Shown here: positions 44,488-54,839 of the stretch, piece after piece | How positions within the stretch are numbered: the first letter of the stretch is position 1 | Layout: each line of letters opens with the position of its first letter | DNA from: Chamaecrista fasciculata | Lineage: Eukaryota > Streptophyta > Magnoliopsida > Fabales > Fabaceae | Reading direction: 5' to 3' | Length of the DNA stretch: 64,000 nt | Assembly: GCA_003254925.1 (NCBI GenBank) | Contig: QANZ01044835.1 | Location: 138,751 to 202,750, forward strand | The notes under the pieces: model-generated | Seen by the model: the letters and a program-made list of their open reading frames with translations, nothing else | What the model was told of the DNA's origin: nothing | The model's database searches: none | Program-made: the position numbers and the translations under genes

Positions 44488-45507
44488 TAGTAAGGCCTAA
44501 GGGCTTATAAATATGTGCAAGGTTTCCCTCGCTCCAAAATTTACTTTAAAATTGGGGATTCTCTTAAGAGACTCTCCTTATGTGGGTTGCGTTTGGACTT
44601 GTCAAGATGAAGGCTGGGTGATTTGGATAGGAAAAAAAAATTTGTGATGCCAATTCGATTAATTTTGTCACCACTTGTACATTACGAATTTTATGTAATT
44701 TTGAAAAAAAATAGCTATCAAAAAGAATATTGGTCGAGTTCTCAAATTAATCATAAATATATTTCCCTAGCCTTATTTCGGTTCTAAATATTTCAAAAGT
44801 TTCATATTATTCTCAAATGTTTTTATTTAGTTTCACTTTGGTACCAAATCACTGAAATACCAAACTACGTTAAAAGTTTTTTTGTGTGCATTTCTCCTTT
44901 TCCTTTTCTTTTATTTGTTTTCTGGGTAACTTGGAGGAAAGGGGTGTGAGGAAGGAAAGGTTTTCTGATAAAGTGAGATGATGTGAGACTTTGGATGAAG
45001 GGATGATTTGTTGAATTTATTCTTCCAAATCCCACATTGGGTAACTTGGACTCGAGAGGTGTGAGGAAGCTTATATGAATAGGGGGAGTTTTATATAAGT
45101 ATAGAAAACTACTAGTCGATAAGTGTAAAAGGGCTTGGGTAGTTATAAGAGAGAGTTTATAAATTTTTAATAAAAAAATTCTATTGAGTAGGGTTTACAA
45201 TTTTTCCGTTAAAAAAATTTATAAATATTGAAGTTGTCCTAACCGTGGAGTAAGTCTTGAAGCACTGAACTACTTTAAAATTTCTTTTGTGTGTGTATTT
45301 ATCCTTTTTCTCTTCTTTTATGTTTTGTGGGTTGCGCTTCTCCCAACATAAATGAGGTCAAATCGGGTCCCAAAAGTGGGCAATTAATTTCTCAATTAAA
45401 TAAGAAAAATTTGTCATATATTTCTCGGTTCAAGTTTGAATGTGAAGAGTTTAAAATTACAAGTTATTCTTGACCAATAATTTGTTTGTGTAATTAAAAC
45501 CATCAGT

Positions 45508-45618
45508 GTAACTTAAGCACTTGCAAACTCTTTATGTACTGTTTTCGTCTTCTTTAATTAATTTCATCTTTATCAAAAAAAAAAAAAAAACCANNNNNNN
45601 NNNNNNAAAAAAAAAAAA
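45508..45618 (+). mobile_element. Short poly-A retroposon spanning an assembly gap
   Basis: Flanked by AAAACCATCAGT (45496-45507 and 45619-45630), a 12-bp duplication. The body of about 70 bases ends in 'ctttatc' and an A tail. The gap of 13 N (45594-45606) lies in the tail. Copy 1 near 11131 has the site only once. Confidence 0.7.
45594..45606. other. Run of 13 N (assembly gap)
   Basis: A poly-A run plus 'cca' stands directly before the gap, and a similar run plus 'ccatcagt' directly after it. The two edges may be the same sequence that the assembler did not merge. Confidence 0.9.
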
Positions 45619-45830
45619 AAAACCATCAGTAAATAAACTCAACTAAAGATCCAAAGTATGTTTAGAACCAAAAAATAAAATTATAAACAAGAATAATTGA
45701 TTGCATTAATAGGAGTGGATTTGGTGAAGTTTAAATATGTTAAATTATATCAAGATTTGGTAAAGATTTAAATAATATTCTCTATTCATTTTTCTCTTTC
45801 TTGTTTTTACTCGCATTTATAATACTTAAA

Positions 45831-47063
45831 GGCCAAAGTCCTATTTTGGTCCCCCACTTATGCTCCTTGTTCCAAATAGGTCCCCAAGTTATTTTTTGTT
45901 CCATATTGGTCCCCCAGTTATGCAAAACTTGAAAAAGTTGGTACCTCTAACGTTTTCCATCCATTTTTCCGTTAAAAAAAGAGGAAAAATAAACTTTCAT
46001 CCTCAAAAGTTTTATTTTCTTATATTAAGGTCCTTTTCTTTTTATAATAGGATCAAAACATAAGAAAATGAAGTAAATTAAGATTTTAAGTGAATTTACC
46101 TAAAAACACAAAATCTCTCTCTCATTCCCCCCTCATCGTTTAAAGCCGCCGTGTTCACTCCGTACCCTTGGCTATACAGATTTCCATAGCCACAAGCTTC
46201 ACCTACCCAAAAAAAAAAAAAAATTAACAAGTAAATGAATGCAGAGTACAAAATTGCTTCAGGAATTGGGGGTTTTGTGATAATTGTATGGGAATTTTGC
46301 TATGAAATGAATTTTGAGTTAAAAAGGAATTAACCACAGATTAAGAGTGATAGCAATGGGTTTGTGGAAAAGGAAGGGTACCCATTGTTCCAGAGGCGTC
46401 ACTGCTGCCGTAGAAGGTGGCATGAGCAGATTGCCAGTCGCCACCGGTGTAAACGCCGAGGATTTTGGCGGTGGCGGCGACGAAGAGAGAGGCAAAGGAG
46501 GCTAGAGAGATGAGGAGAGTGAGGTGCCGTCGGTGACGGTGAGAAAGCCATGTACCTTCCACCACCGCCGCCGGTGCCGGACGATGACACACTGGCCGAC
46601 GGTGAGATCCAACGGCAGCCATAGCGTCGCTGCAGTTTTGGGGTTTGGGAGTGCGTGAATGGTAGTGAGAGAGAGAGAGAGAGGGAATCAGAGAGAGAGA
46701 GGGGGGGAATCAGAGAGAGATTTTGTGTTTTTGGATAAATTCACTTAAAATCTTAATTTACTTCATTTTCTTATGTTTTGATCCTATTATAAAAAGAAAA
46801 GGACCTTAATATAAGAAAATAAAACTTTTGGGGATGAAAGTTTATTTTTCCTCTTTTTTTAACGGAAAAATGGATGGAAAACGTTAGAGGGACCAACTTT
46901 TTCAAGTTTTGCATAACTGGGGGACCAATATGGAACAAAAAATAACTGGGGGACCTATTTGGAACAAGGAACATAACTGGGGGACCAATATGGAACAAAA
47001 AATAACTGGGGGACCTATTTGGAACAAGGAACATAACTGGGGAACCAAAATAGGACTTTGGCC
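45831..47063. mobile_element. Pack-MULE carrying expansin exon DNA, 1,233 bp
   Basis: Perfect 9-bp duplication ATACTTAAA (45822-45830 and 47064-47072). The ends are GGCCAAAGTCCTATTTTGG and its reverse complement, within long inverted arms of about 270 bases on the left. The right arm is longer because a 60-base unit ('ataactgggggaccaatat...') is doubled at about 46913-47040. The unique centre (about 46130-46690) holds an expansin fragment. Copy 1 at about 11870 is the empty site. Confidence 0.92.
46380..46530 (-). pseudogene. Captured alpha-expansin exon 1
   Basis: The minus strand encodes a hydrophobic signal-like stretch, then ...GVYTGG, a W, and [17 protein letters not shown]. This is the start of the mature alpha-expansin domain (usual form [22 protein letters not shown]). 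It runs out exactly after GTMG at a 'G|GTACCC' donor, where plant expansin genes have an intron, followed by 40-odd bases of intron-like DNA. One Gly is Ser. The frame upstream may have shifted. It represents genomic capture of exon 1; no wall-loosening protein can be made from it alone. Confidence 0.85.
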
Positions 47064-47903
47064 ATACTTAAATTATATTGTACTTCAGCGGAATCCATTG
47101 TATTCGATTCTAAATCCTTATTCTTCTTTGCATAAAAAAAATATCCTTATTCTTCAACCATACCTCATCCAACTTATACTTTAATATCTAATTCACTCCC
47201 CAGATAAACATAATGATTTTACAGCTAGACAACACAAACCATGTGGACATACAACATAAAATCTGTTAGTATTTAATCATTCTAATAAAACTAGACAAAT
47301 ATGATGCCTCTACTTTTTAGTTTTTATGACATGGCAATCACTAAGTCGTGTTTATTATAAATGCTATATGACTTTAAAAATAATAATTAAAAGAGCTTAT
47401 GATTATATATAATTTTAAAATAATTAAGTGTCATTCTACGAAGTTATTAATTAAATAACCATTAAAGTAAAACTTATATAACTAACTTGAAGCGAGAAAA
47501 TGATGAAATAAACATTGCTTTTTTGCTTGAGTCTTCGAAGTTGTTAAGATGTTAAGATCATGATTGACAAGTGAAAGTAGGACAACATTAACAATTAACA
47601 AAATAGACACTTTAAAAAAAGGTTGAGAGAACATTTCTAAACATAACAGACTTTTATAAACTTAAGAAAAACCAAATCTATTTGTAACCCAACGGCAGAT
47701 TTCCATTGATTGATGCCAATCTAACAAACCAGCAATTGACATCCTAAACATATATAGTAAATAGCAATTCAAAGACAAAAAAATTAAATTCTCTAGCATA
47801 TTCCATATTTTATTTTTAAGTTCCTATAAGCCATAGCTTTCTCAATGTTTCAAAGTTTACAATGGCTATGGAATATGCATATATATCCTCAATCTAACCC
47901 ATC

Positions 47904-50365
47904 TTACTGAGGATGATAATTTTTCATCAAATGACCATAAGGATCATAGTACATAGGAGAACCACTTACACTGCTAGAGCTACCATCACCATAGTACATT
48001 GGGGAACCACTTACACTACTAGAGCTACCATCACCAGACCCAATATCTCCATAGTAGTACTCATTCATTCGCATCACGTGATGAGGAACACGTGAACTTG
48101 AGGCTTTACTACTGTTATCATTTCCACTGTCACGATAATGACTGAGGAAGAGGGCGAGTGGCCCGACGTAGTCGTCGAACCCGAGCTTTTCAATTGCCCA
48201 AAGTATGTCTTCTGTAGTCACTGTCTTGCGTTGCTCGTCCCTGCAACGTTGGTTAGCTTCATTCGTAATGTAGCTTATAAACTCAGAGGCACACTCTTGC
48301 ACTATCTCCTTTGCATCATCGGAGATCTTAGCGTGCGATGGAAGAACTTGATGAATGATGCTCGCCACATTTGCGATAGGCATGAACTGCTCTTGTTCCC
48401 TTCCTGGCACGCGTTGTTGCACCTCATTGTTATTAGGGTTCTTCGAATTTTCGTTGTTTCCGCCATTGCCCTCTTGCTCCAATGGACCTGAAACACCAAA
48501 AACCATTACATAATATTGTAATAGACTGGGTAATTTGGATTCGATCCGGGTCGCACACCTGATTACAATGAAAGTCTCCCAACATGATTAATTACAGTTA
48601 CAAGATCTCGAACTTTTAAGCAATATATCAAACTGCTTAGTACTTAGACCAACTATTTGTTGGTTAATTAGTTCATTTTTGTATAGTTCCAGAGACGACG
48701 ACTTTTTTTTTTTTATGAAAAAAAATGTATTTGTAAGAATTTGAAGTTGTTTACTTCTTATCAACAAATTGTTCAGGTGTAACACACAAGCTCAAATATG
48801 AGAAAGGCACATATTAAGATAGTTAAAACCTTGAATGCGCTATAGCTCAACAAAAAGAAACTTTACATCTTTACCAAAATGCCAATGTGAAATTGCTAGC
48901 ATCTCAGGTGGCAGTTTGTTGATTTAAATTGATTTGAGACGCGGTTTAATAAAGAGAACAAAAAAATTCAAAGTGATTAAAGACATGGATATATAACAAA
49001 ATTTTTATTTTATATTTTTTAAAAGGAATAACACCCAAAGCTTAAGAGTTCTAACTCTTTTTTTTTTTATAATAAACAAAATTCATTAAGAAGAACAAAA
49101 GCAATAACATAGGATGTGTAACATTGTCAAGTTACACCAGAATGGCTACTAGAGCCAATAACAGAAGAAGAGCTAGAATTCATTACAGAAACAGAGATTT
49201 TACTGGTCCTAGGAAAAGATAAAGACATAAAATCATAAAGACATTGCAAGGAAATGAAAGGAGGCATAGAATTAAAGATAGTGAGGGGGGTAACAGAGGT
49301 TCGCCCCCAATATGCAAGCAAATCTGTAGAGTTCTAACTCTTTCATCACTGTATGCTCAATATAAAAAAAAAATACCAATTTGTGAAGTATTCTAATACC
49401 TGGAAACTAAGTCCCACACAAGAATAAAAACTCAAAAGAGTAACATACAGAGATTTATATAATTTTGATGATGAAATGTTTTTGAATTGCTTCCAATTAT
49501 GAAAGAGAAGCATTAATGTTATTGTATAGGAGTGGAAGCGTCTCTGGGTCATATACACCCAAAAAAAAATGAGGCCAAAAAGTCAAAATTTATTCCACTC
49601 CTTCAAGACTTCAATTCAATTTCCAATTCTTGATTTTCTACCAAAATTTATCACTTCATTTTCTCTGATTTCTTCCACACTCTTCAAATCACTAGGCAAC
49701 CATATCTGTTTTTTCCAACATGACCTTTTAATTTTATTGATCATCAACATCATCACCATCTACTTCACATCACAAAACGAAGGAAGCACTTGAATTGAGT
49801 TTGAAAAAGATCAATCAAAAAGTGTAACAGTATTAGAAATAAAAACAAAATGATGTGTTGTACCTCTATTACATGAGTGAAGAAGACAAAGTTGGGGGAT
49901 GAAGAAAAGCATCGATCAACAAAAAATTTAAGACACAAAAAAGATGATGACTCTTTGATGAAAAGGCGTTACAAGTGAAAACGTAACACAAATAAACCCA
50001 TGGACACATATAATATCACTATTGAGAGAGAGAGACATATAATATCACTATTCAGAGAGAGAGACACATAAATTACACAAAAGATAATAAGGAGGTTGGT
50101 CCAAGTAATAAATGATTTGTGATCGTTTAAACAAGATCTCGAATTCAAGATCTTGTGAATGCGATTATCAATATTAGGAGACTCTCCCACATAGCCAGGT
50201 GCTCGACATTGGTCGAATCAAAATTAGTCTAGGTAAAGCCAATCAAAACAAATTAAACAATATCAAATCCAAAATTTTCTACAGAAAGAGAGAGAAAGAG
50301 AGTATACCAGAAGCAGGGAGTTCATATTGGGGCTGAGCACGAAAGAAGGGACCTCCACCTTCCAT
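47904..50365 (-). CDS. NF-YB transcription factor subunit, LEC1-type
   Basis: Two exons, 50308-50365 and 47904-48487, 213 codons. Exon 1 (MEGGGPFFRAQPQYELPAS) ends in phase 1 at ctg|gtatac, and exon 2 opens after 'ggtgtttcag'. The histone fold spans about residues 49-140: REQEQFMPIANV, ISDDAKEIVQEC, ITNEANQRC, RDEQRKTVTTEDILWAI and LGFDDYVGPLALFL. The Asp in ISDD is the residue that sets LEC1-type NF-YBs apart from the others, so a seed or embryo role is possible by family. The neighbouring residues are less typical and the N-terminus is not LEC1's. A 15-residue unit, GDGSSSSVSGSPMYY, is tandemly doubled (171-200; DNA 47946-48035), whereas copy 1 has it once. The intron of 1,820 bases carries a retroposon. 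Confidence 0.88.
49061..49327 (-). mobile_element. 5'-truncated retroposon, 267 bp, in the NF-YB intron
   Basis: Perfect 16-bp duplications AGAGTTCTAACTCTTT (49045-49060, 49328-49343). A T run at the left end is the A tail of a minus-strand insertion. Copy 1 has the target once, near 13853. The end '...gaattttgtttattat' before the tail looks like a LINE 3' end. Confidence 0.88.
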
Positions 50366-50520
50366 AGCTTATATATATTAAGAAAATGAAAAAGGAGAAA
50401 GCTAAGAATATATAATATAGGAGATAGGAGAAGTATTAATTTCAGCTCAACTCAATACTCAATGTGTGGTTTTATTCTACAGTGAAAACAAGTATTTAAT
50501 ATTTATAGATGGGGAGGGAG
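50366..50520 (-). promoter_or_regulatory. TATA region of the LEC1-type NF-YB gene
   Basis: The minus strand reads ATCTATAAATATT at 50498-50510, about 140 bases upstream of the ATG at 50365. The region is conserved with copy 1 (21061-21070), apart from a short insertion. Confidence 0.65.
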
Positions 50521-50990
50521 AAGAATAGGGAGGACAACTCAGACCATATCTGTCCATAAAGCAAAAAAATTATTAAAAAAACATTGTCAGGATTTTAATA
50601 ATATCTATCTAAAATAATAATCTCTTATCGTTGATTATTTATCGTTGATAGAATTATTATCGAAACATGTATTATACATTAATATTTTTCGTGAATAATA
50701 ATTTAAAAAAAAATTATTAATTATTGAGAACAATTTTATCGACAATTTGTACAAACAACAAATTTTTTAATTATAAAATAATGAGTGTTGAAGCTAATTA
50801 ATTAAAAATACTCATTTTTTTAGTATTTTTTCGTATATATACAACAAGTTTGATAGTCAACTCTCTACTCATCGAATGGTGGACTTGGACAATATTAGGG
50901 TCTAGGGATTAGTCATGGGTTGCCAATGGATATCCGAGACCTGACACCTAGTCACCCAAAAAGCAGAAGAATGATTGATAATAAACACTA

Positions 50991-51275
50991 CTCTCTCCGG
51001 TTCTGAATATCTGATGTTTTAGAGAATCATTTTTGTTCTAAAATATCTGATGTTTTATGAATTCTAAAGAACATTAATTATTTTTGTACCATTCTACCCC
51101 TTTAAATCTAATGAGTAATAAAAGTTACAATTGACTTATGTGATTAACTGGTAGTTATTTAATAGGGATAGTTTAGTCATTCTACCTCATTTTTCTCTTC
51201 ATTCTATGTGGGCTAATCATTTCCTTAATCTGTGTATAGAAACCTTAAACACCAGATATATAGAACCAGAGGGAG
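50991..51275. mobile_element. Stowaway MITE, 285 bp
   Basis: The ends CTCTCTCCGGTTC and (reverse) CTCCCTCTGGTTC are the standard Stowaway terminus, between TA dinucleotides (50989-50990, 51276-51277). Near the left end 'atatctgatgtttta' is repeated. It is absent from copy 1 near 21485. Confidence 0.92.
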
Positions 51276-51939
51276 TAATTGGCAAAAAGTTCTGTATACA
51301 ACATGTTTGGTGGTCTCTCTACTCATCGAAGGGTGAACTCTGACAAAATTTGGGATTAGTCATTGGCTGTCACCCAATAGATATTACCCCGAGAGCTGGC
51401 ACCTAGTCACCTAGAAAAGGATAAGATTAATGATAGTAATAAACACTGATTTGCCAAAAAGTCTAAATACACAATTTATTTTCATAAAAAACACTAACAA
51501 ATTTTTCTTTTCTTTTGGATTTTCTCATTTTCTAAACTTCCTTAACAACTAAGAAAAAAATACATTAACATGTTAATATTTTCTTTTTAATGAAGTTTTA
51601 TTTTATCATATAAAGAAAGTAATTATTTAAAAATAATTGAATTCCTATCTAAATATTATTTACAAACTCAAAAAATAATAAAATAATCAAAACGCGTCGA
51701 CCGCGTGACCACTAAAACATTACAAATAAAATGTATTTTAATTACTATTTAAGAAAGTGTTTAATTGAAATTACGTCAGATAATTTATTGTTTGAGAAAT
51801 GATGACTTTGGATACATAACGTATATTTCATATAGTGATTGTATAAATACAAATCTTGACATAATATTGATTTTGGGCCGGGTTTTAAACAACTTTAAAT
51901 TTTTGGGCCAATCATCTCGTCCATGAAGTACGTACTTGC

Positions 51940-52045
51940 GCTGTAATACTAGGACAGTTGTGTAATCCCTTGAGATTATACTTCATATGTTTCTGCTTTC
52001 TGTTTGTCTTTCAATGAAATTTCGTTTCAGATCAAAAAAAAAAAA
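51940..52045 (+). mobile_element. Short poly-A retroposon, about 106 bp
   Basis: Flanked by AAGTACGTACTTGC (51926-51939 and 52045-52058). It ends 'caatgaaatttcgtttcag' and then 'atc' plus an A tail, typical of plant LINE 3' ends. Copy 1 at about 22363 has one 'aggtacttgc' site and no insert. Confidence 0.88.
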
Positions 52046-52139
52046 AGTACGTACTTGCAATTCATCAAAGAGGATTAGAAAGTGAGTATTATTGATGGTG
52101 GATATACTCTATTACAAAAGCATATATCTTGATATTTGA

Positions 52140-52380
52140 ATCCTCTAGTTTTAATGCCTCGTCTTCCTCTTCAAACATGAATGACCCTAATAGGGGAAAG
52201 GGATTTGAAGGAACCATTCATCCACACAAGAAATTGACATCAAACAGGTTCGATGCAATCCAACATGATATATATGGGCTCTTCCTAGGCCATTCACAAT
52301 AACATTGTTTCTATTGTGGCTTGCATTCTCATCGTGGCCTTGCTTCCTTTCCAATTTCATTTTACAGTATGAAATTGACA
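52140..52380. repeat. Three-copy block, copy 2
   Basis: Partner of 22440-22690 and 62225-62470. It keeps 'gcctcgtcttcctcttcaaa', 'gggatttgaaggaacc' and 'ggcttgcattctcatcgtgg'. No conserved reading frame. Confidence 0.75.
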
Positions 52381-52684
52381 ATCCTTAATTAGTCTGAAAG
52401 TGACAGTGAGTGTGTAGGGCTTGATTGGCAGATACATACAAGAAAGCCTAATAGGATGGATTTCACTCAATTAAAGCTGACGTTCAAGTCAGATTGAAAA
52501 TCAAGATATATAACTAATAATTTAGTTTTGATCAAAAGATTAAAATATATAGTTTAATCTTTGAAAGATCAAAACTATATACTTCTTAGTCATTTTTACA
52601 AACTAAGTTGTATACAATTTTAGTCTTTGAAAAACTAGAGAGTATACTGTTCTAATATTTCAGGGACAAATAAATTTTATATTT

Positions 52685-53214
52685 GGCAAAAGACCTGTTG
52701 GTGCCCCTAACGTCTGGGGTCAGTTTCAGTTATGCCTCCAATGTTTCACATTGTTGTCAATTATACCCTAACCTCAATTGTTTTGGGCCAAAGTTCTATT
52801 TTGGTCCCTCAAGTTTGCTCAAAGTTCCGTTTTGATCCATCAAGTCTCCAGCCAACTTTTCTGCGAGATACACGGCGGCCCCGACTACAACGAAAACTCC
52901 TAATCCAAGGTCTTTTGACCTCCTGAGTTCAATAGCGGCCTTCATTTTGCGAAAAAATGACCAAAGCTATGATTTTCGACGATTGTGTAAATTTTTTGGC
53001 GGCTTGCCATTCATTTTTTCGCAAAATGGATGGACCAAAACGAAACTTTGAGCAAACTTGAGGGACCAAAATTTAACTTTGGCCCAAAAAAATAGATGTT
53101 AGGGTGTAATTGACAACAATGGGAAACGTTGGGGGCATAACTGACCTAAAACAAACGTTGGGGGTATAACTGAAACTGACCCCTAACGTTAGGGGCACCA
53201 ACACGTCTTTTGCC
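52685..53214. mobile_element. MULE-type foldback MITE, 530 bp, with an inner foldback
   Basis: Perfect 9-bp duplication TTTATATTT (52676-52684, 53215-53223). The outer arms are GGCAAAAGACCTGTTGGTGC and, at the right end, its near reverse complement. A second inverted repeat, starting 'ggccaaagttctattttgg' and ending 'ttaactttggcc' (about 52786-53088), sits inside and may be a different element nested in the first. Copy 1 at about 22950 is the empty site ('ctttatatttcaattt'). Confidence 0.92.
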
Positions 53215-54030
53215 TTTATATTTCAATTTTTCAAGAATTGATTTGTCAACTATATAATCTTTCAATGACCAAATTACTAGTTTACTTTATATATATATAT
53301 ATATATATATGCTATATTGCTTATGAAACTATATATGAATCATACGTTTTTAGTGTTTTCTCCCGGCCCTTTACATACTCTACTATTATAACTATGATTT
53401 GTGTGACAGATAAGGATAATGGCCTATCATCACAGTTTTAAAAATTTGACTGGACTAGTTGAACAGAGAATTGGCCAATGGTTTGATTCGATTCACCAAC
53501 AAAATTGCCCTCCTCATCATCAAGAACCGGTGGTGTATCGACCAAATTTTATTTGTTTGATTCTTTGATTTTTTTTTTAATTTTTTACTTATGGGTCAAA
53601 TGTTGAAATTAAAGATGTCGATTATGAACCTGAATTTGGTAGAGAAAGTGACTATAAAATGACACTTGATGACATTAATATTAATAAATATTATGACAAT
53701 TGATTTTATTTATATTAATTCATATTAATTTATAAAATTTGTATTTTTATATTAATATTATAATTATATTTTCTAACTTAACTATGACTATTAGAATTAA
53801 AATTTTCATATTTAATTTAAACTTTTTTTTAATGATTTTAACTTATATGTTTGTCACTGATCCGACGTTAGTTAGACCTCCATTGAATCATGAAACCTTT
53901 AAATTGATACCTCAATCAATTTAATCTACAGTCTTTTTTTTAAAACCTTGTCTATCACCATAAAGAGGGTGGCATGGCCTCATGATGTAATAGGACTAGA
54001 GGTGGCCTTCGTAAAGATGAATATTTTTTT

Positions 54031-54484
54031 TGGGTAAATTACATTTTGGTACCCTGTTCTTTCAAAAGTGACACTTTGATACCCTGTTCTTTGCAACCGT
54101 AATACTAAGGTACCCAAATTTATTTTTCTGTTCAATTTTGACGGCAAAGTCGCACGTGACCGTACGTGCATAGTAAAAACACCCAATTAAATGCCAATTT
54201 TCCTTTCATTTTTCACGATTCATAGGCTAAAATACTAAAAAAATCGTGAAAGACACTGAGATTCAATGTGAGAGGATTTTTGAGTATTTTATTGTTGGAA
54301 TTGTGAAAAATGAGAGGAAAATGAATATTTAGGTGTTTTTCATTGTGCACGTGATGGTCACGTGCGACTTCGCCGTCAAAACTTAAAAAATATAATTTTG
54401 TGTACAAAAGTGTTAACAAAACATAGAGCATAGTACTGAAGTATCACTTTTCAAAGAACATGGTACCAAAATATAATTTACCCA
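54031..54484. mobile_element. Foldback MITE with TGGGTAAATTA ends
   Basis: Left end TGGGTAAATTACATTTTGG; the right end is the reverse complement with two changes. Further inward both arms carry 'ggtaccctgttcttt' and its counterpart. T-rich flanks hide any target duplication. It is related to 'ggtaccaaagtg' relics at 3780-4135 and 30070-30210. Confidence 0.8.
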
Positions 54485-54839
54485 TTTTTAGAAAAAAAAA
54501 ATTGATCTTGGTAGGATTTTCCTACTTCTTGGCTATCCTTGACCAAGATTTTTCTTTTTCTATTTAAAGTCATTAATATTATTGCTTATAACTTTGGCAT
54601 TTATCCAGGGCATGTTTGGGAATCGAATGGAAAACTTTGGCATTTATCCTTATAACGTTGGAAGGGAAGAGATTGTAAAAGAATAAAAGAAAGGTAAGGG
54701 AAGGAAAGCTAAGGGATCAATATCTTTCGTTGTAATTTTTTTTTTGTTTTGATATTAATACTTTCTCCAAGAACTCCAATTTGGGAGATTTTGCAATATT
54801 AGAAAATTTTCGTTATTGTCTTTAGCAATAATTTTGCAA

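Larger units (their letters stand above)
43713..53940 (+). repeat. Segmental duplication, copy 2 (partner 9163-23700)
   Basis: Colinear with copy 1 (pairs listed there). It lacks the Helitron and the hairpin insert. It has its own insertions: a Pack-MULE (45831-47063), retroposons (44357-44487, 45508-45618, 49061-49327, 51940-52045), a Stowaway (50991-51275) and a nested MULE MITE (52685-53214). Around 50830-51000 and 51285-51450 a 160-base stretch is doubled with the Stowaway between. Confidence 0.9.

Noticed and set aside
46399..46590. A second minus-strand frame (MSSSGTGGGG start) over the expansin fragment
   Set aside because: It is the shifted frame; the expansin signature is in the other one.
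52140..52381. MicroRNA precursor in the three-copy block
   Set aside because: Conserved, but I found no long stem and no match to a mature plant microRNA I know.
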